Assembly: GCA_033026295.1 (NCBI GenBank)
Contig: CM065184.1
Location: forward strand, 7,319,501 to 7,383,500
Origin: Channa striata
Taxonomy: Eukaryota > Chordata > Actinopteri > Anabantiformes > Channidae
Length of the DNA stretch: 64,000 nt
Reading direction: 5' to 3'
How positions within the stretch are numbered: position 1 is the first letter of the stretch; each line of letters starts with the position of its first letter. This document shows positions 10,821-23,000 of the stretch, piece by piece. The notes below the pieces were generated by a model. It had not been told where the DNA came from. It was given only the letters and a program-made list of their open reading frames with translations, and ran no database searches. Made by a program: the position numbers and the translations under genes.

Positions 10821-12724
10821 TAAATATAAATTCATCTCTGTATTATGAAATATTAAAACACACCCATCATGTTACAGTATGCCACTGACCTACATGGGGT
10901 CCAGCTCAGGTCCATGCATTAAATTCAAATGGTATCATTCAAGAACATTTCTTAGTCACTAAATTAACTTAAAGTATATTTAAATTTATCATTAGGAAAT
11001 TGAACTAATAACACAGAATTATTAACCTGCCTCGAAAACCCAACGGTTGTGCCAGGAGGGAACTTCTGAGAAAGGCCTGAAACACCTACTGTGAGATTTC
11101 CGAAGGAGTTTCAGTTAAATGCTCAGCACTAAATTATCGAAATTACTCAGCACCAGTGATGATTTAAGTGAGTAGATATGAAGAAGGTGAATAGTACAAA
11201 AAACTATTTCTAGTTTAATAGTTTTAATTAATTTAGATCACTTTGAAAAATCAGTTTTTTAAAATCATCTTTTTTGTACATTTTTGGGAAAAAACCCATT
11301 GAATTGACAATGATTGTAATAAAACAAAAGATTAAAACATCCAAGTAGGCTTTAATACTATTTATAGACACTGAATACATACGTGTGATATTGCGTTAGA
11401 AAGCACCGGCCCTGCTGAAGTGTCCTTGATTTAGCCACAGCTAACTGAAACGAGGAATTTCCATATGGAGATCACTAACATATCACACCTTAGGTATTAT
11501 CACATTAGAAAGCTGCTTGAGCAGCTGATGAAGAGCTGTGACAGTCGGGTGGACTCTCTTGAGGAACCATCTGTTGCTGTAAAGGTTTCAATGCAGCTCA
11601 TAGTCTGTCAAACCTTGTATTCCTGTCCATCTACACTGTACTATCCAAACAAAGAGTTCAAGTAGTGAGCAGGATGTAAAGCTTTATTTGACATGTTTTA
11701 TATCAGAATTTGGTCAGACTGTTTTAATATTATTTGGATAATGTAGAATAGTTTTAAACTGTGCACCACTTTTATTGGAGTGAATGGCAACAGTGTCCCA
11801 ATTCTATGTACAGTAATATGTGAATTTGACAAGGAAGAAAATGCACAGAATACTGCAGAAAAGAAAGAAAAACCTGTGCATCGCGAGTTAAACAATGTTA
11901 ACGGACTGAAAAGCTGAATCTCTGGAGAACTCTTGAAATTCATTAAGTGGTGTCTGTTTGATGACAAAATGAAAATCGTAGTACCTGTGTGTTGTTCTGA
12001 TACACTTTGTTAACAGACTGGTTTAAGTTCACTTAGGCAATATTTTATTTATTTGATTTTTCAAAACTAGTTTTTATAATTGATTTTGATGTGGAGTACA
12101 AGAAGAGTTACAGTTGAACATAAAACACTCAAGTGGAAATGAAAGAGGAGCAAACAAAGATAATTTATAATCATCATTTATAGTTCATTTTCCTCATACT
12201 CATTCCAAGTACAGGTCTCTGGAAAGCAGAACTGGCTGACAGAATGACAGAACAAACACAGAACAGTTGAAATGGAGACTTAGTTGAGCTATTCTCCTCA
12301 GGTTTTGCATCAGCCCAAGCACACACTGGACATTCGTATAATACCACTTGGAAATACACACACCAAGTTAATTTATCTTAATCACTGTCACCATTCATCA
12401 TCGTCACTCATGTTCTTGGTCTTCATTCTCGCTCTCGTAAGTCAGGGTTGAGGAGGAAGGCAGTGATTCTACCAGTAACCTTAGAAGATCCACCCAAGTT
12501 ATCATGCCATGCTTCTCCGCCGTCAACGCCTTGTGCAGTTTTTAGGAACGTTTACGCTGCTACTCGTCCGGGATCGTCTATCTCAGGTTGGCATTTGTAT
12601 AAAAACTATATAGGAACACATGTAAAAACGGGTTGGGGGAATCAAATCATTATCCAACTGAAAAAAAATGCAGATGCTTTCATAAAATCTTCTATGTCTA
12701 GCAACACTTAATAACACTTATGTC
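10821..12724. other. Downstream flank, no recognised gene
   Basis: AT-rich DNA between the tandem repeat and the candidate end of nrxn1. AT-rich runs at about 12040-12055 contain further poly(A)-signal-like motifs on the minus strand, so a longer nrxn1 3' UTR reaching here is possible. A 45-codon open frame on the minus strand (12541-12404) reads like protein but is unassigned. Confidence 0.45.
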
Positions 12725-13722
12725 TTCTTTTTGTCCTTTTTTAGTTTTATTCCAAAAGGGTTGAGGAGCAGTTATAGTTTGCATCATCTATACAACAGGC
12801 TATAAAACACCACTTTGTCACAGTCCAGAAAGCACATATAGATGTGGTTGTACTGTATATAAACATATGTACTGTAATAAGATAAATTTGCGTGCATGGC
12901 TCCCAAATGATCACTTTTGGGACATCCTCGGGATTCTGAGGAAACTCTCGCTCCTTTGAGTTCACACAACGTGAAAACGAAGGCCTCCAGATTGCTTACT
13001 GGCACATTGGACATGTTCTTCTTTTAAATAACTGTCTTTCAAGGGAAAACTGCCATCCATTCTCAGCTTTGTACTGTGGCAGCTCAGTTAGCCAGGTATT
13101 AGTCTTTGCCGGCCATCCTCGTCTCTTCTGTGAGTACTTTGGCTGATTCCACGAACGTCCATCTGGGATTTTTTTCTGTCTCACTTCATCATCAATTTTT
13201 TTCTCTTTTTATCCACAGTAAATGTTTGGCGTATTTATGTATGTACTTATTTATTGGTTGTGTCATTTTTCTCTAGAAAAAAAGTCTCAACAACACAAAC
13301 ACAGGCAATGTAAATGAAACCATTAAGTTTGTAATGCTGAATCTGCCTTTGCAAAGTGCATCTGTGCTCCACGGTTTACTAGAAACATCAGATCACATCA
13401 TCGGCTGAGGAAACAAGTCACAGATGGGTTAATGTTGTTTGGTTGACATGTTAGATATGTATTCAGTTCATTTTCAACTGGTCGCCCAAGCAATTTTCCC
13501 ATCAGTCTCTTTCTGGACTGTATATATATTTCTGTCTCCAGTGTTTAAAGAAAGCTTTATTTTTTCCCCACTTTTCATATTTACCTCTCAGACCATTGTC
13601 TCATAGGAAAAAAAGACTAAATAATGTTCATCTTTGTTACTGTACTGTACACGTGTTGAGGTCCTGATTTGTCTTTTTGATAAACGTTTAAGTTGGTCTA
13701 GCAAAGACCAAAGCATTGACAA
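12725..13722 (-). other. nrxn1: Probable nrxn1 3' untranslated region
   Basis: This follows directly after the nrxn1 stop codon. The end is not certain: minus-strand AATAAA hexamers are present at 13561-13556, 13255-13250 and 12751-12746, and others lie farther on. The hexamer at 12751 is followed some 30 nt later by a GT-containing stretch (AGTGTTATTAAGTGTTG), so I take it as the likeliest end of a 1-kb UTR. Mammalian NRXN1 has a longer 3' UTR, so a more distal end is possible. A 70-codon open frame at 13208-12996 lies inside it and is probably not translated. Confidence 0.5.
12746..12751 (-). terminator. nrxn1: Candidate polyadenylation signal AATAAA
   Basis: A minus-strand AATAAA about 970 nt after the nrxn1 stop codon, with a U/GU-containing stretch 25-50 nt downstream. 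It is one of several possible signals; the choice is by context only. Confidence 0.35.
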
Positions 13723-14027
13723 TCACACGTAGTACTCCTTGTCCTTGTTCTTCTTGTTCTTGCTAGAGGTCTTTGCGGTGTTGACTGGCTTCTCTTTGAC
13801 TACGGTGCCATTGGACTGTGCCGAGTTGCTGATGTAGTTGCGGCTCTCGTCCACATGGTACGAACCTTCGTCTCTGTTCCGGTATTTGTACATAGCATAC
13901 AGCAGGATGAGAATACAAAGCGCTGCTGCCGCTACAATGCCAACAACCATCCCCGTCGTGCTGCTGGACTCCCGGAAGACCTCCGACGGCCCTGGGTATC
14001 CCTTCGGTCCAGATCCGGTGGGGTTGG
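13723..14027 (-). CDS. nrxn1: nrxn1 last coding exon: juxtamembrane stalk, transmembrane helix, cytoplasmic tail
   Basis: The translation is unmistakably neurexin: a short NPTGSGPKGYPGPSEV stalk, the invariant RESSSTTG, a single membrane helix MVVGIVAAAALCILILLY (about 13890-13950), the juxtamembrane YRNRDEGSYHVDESRNY and a tail ending NKDKEYYV then TGA. HVDES and SSKNKKNKDKEYYV match NRXN1 better than NRXN3 (QVDET, KDREYYV); NRXN2 shares KDKEYYV but has QVDQS. The tail of about 54 residues binds protein 4.1 near the membrane and, by its C-terminal PDZ ligand, CASK, Mint and related scaffolds in the presynaptic terminal (family knowledge). The acceptor TTGCAG lies at 14033-14028; the exon begins in phase 1, completing an Ala codon. 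The Met of the longer open frame (14082) lies in the intron and is not a start. Confidence 0.97.
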
Positions 14028-17000
14028 CTGCAAGGGAAACAGAGATGTGGTTACCGCAAATGTATTTTAAGTTATATAACACACAGAAGCAGACTTTTGG
14101 TAGCAGACTATGTTAAAGGTTGCTGAACATAAAAGTAAACAATGTCTTATGATTTCCCATGTAATGCAGTTACAGAGTGACTGTGGGTCATTGATGATGC
14201 TAGATTAAATAGTACAGAATGTAACAGTGCCACTGGTATGTCAACTGAATCTGTCAAAAATTACCCTAAGAATGTAAAAACTATATTAAAAAAGGTGTTG
14301 AAGTGCTTCATACTGATAGAGGAAGCATTTTTAAATAACATTTTTGTAGACTTTCTTTAAGTACCTCTAATTTAATGTACCTTTCCAATGTACTGCCTAG
14401 TGCCATCACAATCCCTGAAAGTCCCTGAACTGTAAGTGCTCATATACTGTATAAGAGAGTGAAGATGCCGTTAGAGAGATTTGCTAAACTCTGAAGCGAT
14501 GATGACAAGAAGACTAATGTATCAGTGAATCATAGAGAAGTACAGTTAAGAGCTCACAGCTCATTACATGTTTTACAGCACAGTTGTGAATGAACAGTCC
14601 ACATTTACAAAATCCACTCCATATCCAAGCAGCATGACTGTATCTCTTTGAAAATAAATCTTTCAGCAAGAAACAATTCCTCAGCTGACTCAGCACATTT
14701 TGCCAAAGGCTGTCCCCACTTCTGCTCTGAAATGGTGCCATTCAATGGAGTGTATTCTGAAAACATGTCAGCCCCCTGATATTATTCAGTCCTCCTGGCA
14801 CATCGCTGTGTGTTTTTGTAGCAGTCATCATTTCTGCTTAAGCCTTCTTTGTTGCATTTGTGAAATCCACTCACAAATGCAGCACTCAACTCTGAAATTT
14901 GGAAATGAAAGCACTCTGGATCCACTGGATGGGGGCAAAATATTTGAGGGATTTACAGCTGAGTCCAGATCATAATTATATTGATGCGAAGATGTTCTAC
15001 ACTGGACAAATAAACAACAGCAACAGAAGCCTAAACACTTGTGGAAAGGTGCAGGTCTGATATGTTCCCTGTGTGGCTGGACAAACACAGTCGGTTAAAG
15101 GCTTGTAGTCAGCTTTGGAGTCTTAGACTTTGTTTCTGCTTGTTTTCTTGGTCAGAGGTTTCTTAGTCTTACAGAAACACTACAGTATCTGAACCGCTGT
15201 ACTAACACGCTGTATGTGACCTTTGGCATAGTCGAGCATACTTTGAGGATGTGTCATTCACAATTTATTTTTTTATATTTATTTCAAATATACTATAGGG
15301 ATTTCCTTGTCTCTTCAGTTCTTATGTGGAAGGTGAAATGCCTGTTGAGCTCTAACAGTATGTTCACTTCAGTTGTACCTTGTATTTTCTCCAACCTTAA
15401 AGGTTTGGCGGACTATCAGTTAAAGCTTTAACTGATCATTTAGCCGGGGATGTCATTGTAGCCAGCATGCAGAGCTCCGGTTTTATTAAAAAATCCATTA
15501 CATACCAAAGATTAGGGTTAGGACCTAGTGTCGCTAAACAAGTGCACGAACAGATCCTAGAGTAACTGTGTTTACATCAAAATACTAATGGGCAAGTCAT
15601 GAAGGTAATTGGATTTTAAAATAAGAGCTTTCAGTTTTATATTTTATTAATAATATTTTATATGTTAACTGTTAACATGAGATGGCTTTTTTAAACTGCC
15701 GCTTAAAAGAAAAATTCAAAAGAGAAACCACAACATTGTCTCTTCATCGTTTCAGTGTTTATATCTGAGTGATATTTTAACATAAGTAATTTTTTTCCTT
15801 GCAGCCACAGAACAGAACCACTTTCTGTCCCATGTGACATCAAAAGAAAAAGACACGGAAAACACTTTTTTCTGCTAGTGACGTTTGTCACAATCACCTC
15901 GTCTCATCTCATCACATCTTTACTTTATGACAGACTAACTTCTCTAAACCTCAGCAACCAGCTTGGTTTTGCTCTCATTGTATAAAAAAAGTTGTTTCCT
16001 CCGGATCCGTGAAGGACAGACAGAATTAATAAGATGGTTCTGCACATCTCATCCTATACAAGACTTTTTCTTTGCAATTTTTCTGCGCCTAAAAAGCAAA
16101 AATAAATGCGTACAGTTCTTTGGTATTTTTCAGAGAGGTGGACTTGTCCTTGAAATGACAATGAATAGAACCAACTATTACATTTACAATTACAGTAAGT
16201 GGGCCAATGTTCTTTTTCTTTTATATTGACTTCTATTACTTAATGTGCATGATTAGATGTGTTTGTAATAGTAATGAGTAAACATCAGTGCTACTGTGAA
16301 TGTTGTCACTGTTCCATTATTACTGTTTGCAAAAAGCTAAACCCATTTTTTCTTTACCAAGATATGAACTTAAGATAAGATAATTACAGAACTTGTGAAA
16401 GGCAAAAACTGAACGTCATGCATAAAGGTAAATAAAATGATTAACAATAAATTATTTGAAACTTTACAAGCCTACACCCTTTTAACTACATTTTATATCA
16501 GTGTCACAAAAATAATTGATATCATGTCCAATAACTTGAAATATGTGATAACACTGACAGCATATTGTACATTTGCTGGTTATTTCTACCAGTGAATAAG
16601 CAGTGATTGCACATCAGCATGCCCACTTCATATTCAGGATGCTGCCCAGCTTATAATATAGCACTCCTTATGTCTCTGATAGCTCTCTCCACGGTTTCTC
16701 TCTCTTGTGTCTCATCGAGAGTTGATGGCTCTGGAGATAAAGCACTTTTTTGATTGCATTCATTTCTCTTTTGAGTGACAGCTTGATGTTCCCATAAACA
16801 TTGCTTCGAATGGAATAATATTAGCTAATGACCCACGCAGATGGCGCGTGTTTCTATTTTAGGTAGATCTTCTTCATACCAGACTAAAGGGTATTCAAAC
16901 GCGTGAACTGTAAAGGGCAAAAGTTCCCTAAGCTGTCTGCCAGGAGATAAGATGCTCCAGCCGTTCATTGACATGTTTCCTCCATGGTTGGACTGATCAG

Positions 17001-20000
17001 TGGCCCAAGTGTGCTTCCAATGCCAGCAGACATTCAAGGACAAGCAAAGAGTACCACCAGGGGATTGAGTGTGACTGAGCGTCGCAACAGATTAGCTCTG
17101 CTTGTGACAAGCTCACTTATCCTTGCAGACAGGTGTGAAGAATGCTCTCGCCTTGTGGGCAAAAACCACTGGTTGACATGGCTCTTCCCCAGCAAACCAT
17201 TGTGCAGGCATTAACGGTGAGTTACTTTCATATTTGTTATCTATCCTTTGTTCAGGGTCAAAAAGTCGAAAGTGTAGATAACATAGCAGGTTGATGGAGG
17301 AGAGAGCTCTTGATGTGGCACTTGAGGGTTGTATATGAGACCCCAGCTGGCTCCAACAGAGAGGTGACAGAGTTAGAAGCGTACAGGAGGCAGGCAGGCT
17401 CAGTCTTCCATCAGGGGTGAGTCATATGATAACACACTGCTCTTCCTTCTGTGATCTAACACCTCCATCTCTGGGCTTTGTTATTTTCTCTTGCCTGGAT
17501 CTGTTGATTGGCTCCCCACAGGCAGTGTTCACACAGAGACTTTGTCACTGGGAACCCTCAATCAACTGCAAAATCCAATTTGATATCCTAAAGAAAGCTG
17601 AGTGGTGACCACTGCATTTAGCGCGGTGCTGACACAGCCGTGTTTAGTCCAAAACACTGACGCTCATTACAGCTCATTAGTTTGCATTTAATCTCGGCCG
17701 TGTCTCGCAGACAGCCACCCGATGGTGGGCGGAGACCTTTCATCGTCCCCTAAGTTAGCTGATGCACTTGATTGGCTTCATTTGTTATCCACGAATGTGC
17801 CCCCTGCCCTGCTCTCCCTTAAGACGGGTTCAAGCACAGTAATATGGCAGACACGAGGCCTTCAAGAGCCTCATAAGACCTCAGTCAAAATGCGTCTGCC
17901 AGTCTGTTCATTAGCACTCCATCACCTCAGAATGAAGGCACATAAACTGAGAAAGAAATAGTGCCTGAAACAAGTGTTTAAAATGATGGCTGCGCCTATA
18001 CGCTCTACTCAAGCGTACCCAAGGGTAAAATTAGACATGGGGAAAATGACCTTAAAGTAGCGCCTAGCTTCATGGCAGCATAGCAGGGGTGCACTTGTGA
18101 GGCAATGGAGACAAACTCAGGGGGGTTAACTTTTGAAAGATTGCAGTTGTGCAAAAGCTGCCAGAATAACTTTGTCCTCTCGGTCTGATCCCAGAGCGAA
18201 ACTTAAATGACAGTATCATATCCAGACCATCTTAACGTCTTTGCCGTTCACAAGGACGACATTTAATGTTTTTGTTATTTAGTCACAAATCATTTGCGTT
18301 CGCCAAATATTACAGTGATTCTGAGATGCACATGGAAAACTGTAAACAGAGACGCATAAAAAGCTCTTAAATATGACCATAATCCATAAATCTTCTTGAA
18401 GAAAATGAAATAGCCTGGCAGTGAATTTCATTCACCATACACTCAGGCTCTGAAGAGTGCGACGGCATAAACACGAGCAGTGGTTCAGCTCTGATGCTCT
18501 GGTCTCTGCAGGGTTTATTTGATAGCATCTTTTCTTGTAATTCTACCTGGACTCTTCAGTAGGGATACATGTGCTCACTTCTTGAAGATATTAGCGTTGG
18601 TGCGATGGAACTTGTCATTTAAAAGCCTGCAAAATGCCTTATGTGATTGCCCTTCTTTTTGCCTGACTTCTTTCTGCCGCGTGCTCTCAAGGAGAGGAAT
18701 GGGATCAGAGCTTCCACACTGTCAGGCGGGATTTGAATAAATGGTCCTCTTCAAAGACTATTTTTCCTCATTTGTCTCCGCCGAGAAGGTTCATTTGTTT
18801 GGTAATTTGTAACAGGGTGAGCAGGCTGATGGGGGCCATGGATGAAAGAAAACACAGAGAGTGGAGTCGAGGGGTTCCTTCAGGTGTGTGTGAGGCTTGT
18901 TGAGAGGTAATGGAGCAACCAGGACTACTTAGGATATATTGAATGGACAGACTGGGCTTAACCTTTCATTAACTGGTGGTGGTAATGGGCTGAAAGAGTT
19001 GTGTAGACCACATATGGCCAATGCCTCTTAGCAGATGGATGCACTATAGAAACGTCAAGTTAATGTATGAAGTGAAGAAAATTATAGAGGGAATTATTTT
19101 TAGTACGAAGGTAATGAAAAGAGTTTGTGTGTGAATGGGGAGACTCGGCAACCTGCAACATGAGCAGTGCATCCTGCATCCTTAAGAGCTTAAGGCGGCA
19201 TGGCTGTAGGATGCCTTCATAGCAACCCGGGCTTAGTTGGCATGCTCAGTGACACATTGCTGTTATTCAGCCAGATTAGTGTTACACCATCTTCTTACTT
19301 CACATATCCAGCTATAATCACAAGCTGTCAGAGTCGTCATACAGTTGGGGATCAGTCTGCAGACAGGTCACTGTATCAACTGCAGTGGAGCCAAAACACT
19401 TATGAAATCCCTCTTCCCTCTTTAATTATCTGAGTGTCCTCGAGAAGTGATGCAAGCCATCCTGTACTTGTGACATGCTGGCAGCAGGCCTGATGACAGC
19501 ATGCGTGTGTGAGTATGAAGTGGCTCTGCTCATGCTGATGGTGGATGATGAGGAGAGAGCTGAGTGAGCATGAAATGAGGTCCAAGTGAAAATTATTAAA
19601 AGGTGTTAGCCTGGTAAAGGAATGGTACAGTTTAAGACTTTGCACTTTGAGAGATTTCGCTAAAAGAGGTGAGATAAAGAACCAGGGTAAGGTTTACTCG
19701 AACGTCATGTCTGGAGTTCCTCTCTTGGCTACAATCCTAATAGAACAAGGTTATAATTCTATTAAATTTTAGTATGTCTTTATTAAGCATTAAAATGATA
19801 AGTCCTCTTTGACTTGCTGTGCAATATTTGCAAACCCTAACTTACTATTACCATCACCACAGATGACCTTTAGCTAGGATTCTTCTTTATTCTTGGCCAA
19901 GGAAAAGTCCTTCATGCCCTACTTAGATTTATAAACAGACACATTGTGTTAGCATCAATGTCAGCACACCCAAAAGATATGTGGTAGAAAAATAAAAATA

Positions 20001-23000
20001 ATTGAAAATATAAATATGGTGGGATCAGTAAAGAAAAAGACTGACAGTGAGTGTGAAATCCTGTTTTCTCTCAGAGCACACTTCATTTAAAATGGGATGT
20101 AGAAAGAAGACTCGGACGGCATAATCCTCACTCAAAGGATACAGAAAAACAAAAATGGCAAAATTCCCTAAGATTGTCTGCATAAATTGGCAAAGTATGC
20201 AGCAACAGAAATATATTTCTGCAAAACAGCCGAACATGTTTCTTGAAGGTCAACGGTGGTTTTGGTGGACATGATCTACGATCACATTCAATGGGCGTCC
20301 AGGCCTCAGAAGGGTTTTTCATTTGTTCAACCATCTCTGCTAACAGCAGTCTGTTGGCATGCAAGGTGCATGCCACTGAGTTCAGCAAAGGAAGGAATGA
20401 ACACACACAGAGTTCCAGCTGGGCATGATTGAATAACCTATTAAATGTGGGCAGTGACCTCTTAAGCCAGCACAGTGCTATTAATGTTTCATTAATCTCA
20501 CAGCTACTTTTAAAACAATAATTTACTCAATCGTTTCCCCTCCTCTTGGCTGGGTGCATTCCATTCATTGCCATTGGGCTACAGACAGTATTCATTTGCC
20601 GTTTGATTTATTGGTTTACTTTATGTATTGTATTCCCACCCATAAATTAAGTCTATTAAAACAAATGTCAAACACATTAGTAGCCGCTAATGTCACCGGA
20701 GAATGCTTGAGGACAGAAAAAGATGAGAGAACATAGAGAGAAAAGGAAACTTGAGATGATTAACCTTAACCTGCCTTTGGGCAATCCTCAGTGAAAGGCT
20801 ACTGGTGCTGAGACACCGAGAAATTATTTGTGAAATGCAGAATGGAGCATATACCAACAAGACTGCTGATGTGTCGAAGGCAATTTCTTTCACACGGCCG
20901 CATGTTTTTACAATCAGTGATGTTGGAATGTGGGAAAGAGTAAAGGTGTAATCGCATGAAAGATAAGAATCAAGCTGCAAGCTCCAGATGTTTGAGCTAA
21001 GAAGAAAAACTAAACATGACAGGCTGGGATCAGAGAATCCGAAGTTCACAGGAGAAACATGGGGCTCTATTTTCCTGCAGGCTCAATGTCAGGGTAAGGC
21101 CAAATGCAGTTTTTGTGCAATTTTCCTCAGCCCCTGTCCTTCCCTTGCTGCTTTCTCAGCACGTTCACCCTCTTGTCTATGTTGTGCCGTGTTGCATCAG
21201 TGCCTGTGGTCACCAAAACTATAAAACTTTAGTCGTGTGTTTTTGCCTGTGCTCCATTTTGGGAAACTGATCTCATGTATTCTGATTTGAAGCAGAATGT
21301 TTTCATTTATTATGTTTAGCATGATAAAAGAGTTTGTCATCCGGCAATTCTCCAGCAACACTTAAAACACACACATACACACAATCACAAAACAAAAATC
21401 TAACTTTCTGCCAGAAAGTTAATAAGCGTATTTATTTATAAATGTGTGAGTGTCCGGTTAGCAGAGTGCAACAAGAGTACACTGATGCCCTTGAACTTCA
21501 CATAATGAAAAGCCTGTGCAGTAGATCAAGTTGTTTTGTTATGAGGAAACGATACACGACTTTAGATTTAGTGACTAAAATTTGACTAATTTGAACAAAT
21601 ATGGGAAACCAGCAGCAAATGTAAGAACACCCAGAGGAGAAAAAGCAAATGATAAGGAACAAAGGCAGCTGTAACCTTGGATATGGGTCACCATGCAGCA
21701 GCTGCCCTCCATCAACGGCCGGCATGACGCCAACAAAATGAATCAGGCAGGTAGGAGATATCCGTTCCTGCTGACCCCATGCAGCTCAGCAACGTGTTCC
21801 ATTAACTTTCACCATCAAAACCGAGGTTGGTACTTGAAAATCAGCGCCCGCCGCCATCTCGCCAGACTGTACACCAGGCTATTTTCACACAAGCGAGTCC
21901 ACATCTATATTTTCTCCAGATGATTGGCCAACACTTCTCAGTGGCCTTTAGATGAACAATCATATTGCATTTTTTTTGTGGAAAATACAGGACTCTTCAA
22001 GCTAAATGTCAACAAATTATATAGTATTTCTACTAGCATGTTGTCATTATGCAGAAGTTTACATATTTATGTTGCTTTTCTATTCAAAGTGGTTACATGA
22101 CATAATATGAAAAATATATTCAACACTTTTATATTGTTGAACAACTTTCATAAAAAGCCATCACAAATATATTAATGAGTGTGTGTTGTGGTAGACACAA
22201 TGATAATCAGCTGTTTTTCCAACTAAACTGCAAATTCAATTATGTTGTGGTGGCAAATTTATTAAGTGCATTTATTTATGGACACTAAATCCCGAGGAGA
22301 TGGTTGGGGTTGCTGGAGCGCGTACAAAGCACAGTGCTGTATCGCCACAGAGACTAACTCCAGAGTCCCATTTGTGGTTAATTTTGGCAACAATAGCACT
22401 GAGAAATAAAGTTAGAGAAAGATGATGACTTTGTTTAAGGTTTAATAAACATAAAAGTCTAATTTTCTGCTAGCTAACCTTAACCAAGCACCGTGAGCAC
22501 CTCTCTGCAATATGATCTGGATGGCTTGGATTGAATATTCTGTCAGAATGAAAATCCATAGCCTGTACATATTTTATTTAACATTTGATGTGTTTATATG
22601 TATTTAATATATTTGTGACTTGTCAACATGTCGTCATTATCTTAAAAAACATCTGGTTGTAATTATGTTCCCTACAAAAACGTATTTGTGATTGCAGTTT
22701 AGCTGTAGAGAAACTTTATTATGAGGAGACGGTGTTGGTAAATGTTCACACCCTAAACCGGCTTTCTATCACAGATGAGATGTGTTGCAGCATCATGGGC
22801 CTGTGTATTCCTCTGTGGGTTCCTGAACGAGGGGGGAGGATTCAATTTGCTGCAGTATGATCTAATCTGAGTCCTGCTGGGTGATAAGCTCTGCTGGTAC
22901 CCCTGGCTTTCCATGGTTTCCGGAGGTAAGAGAAATAAAGCATGGCAATAAGTAAGTTTACCCGATTGATGTCACTCAACAGCTGATAGAGACTGCTGTG

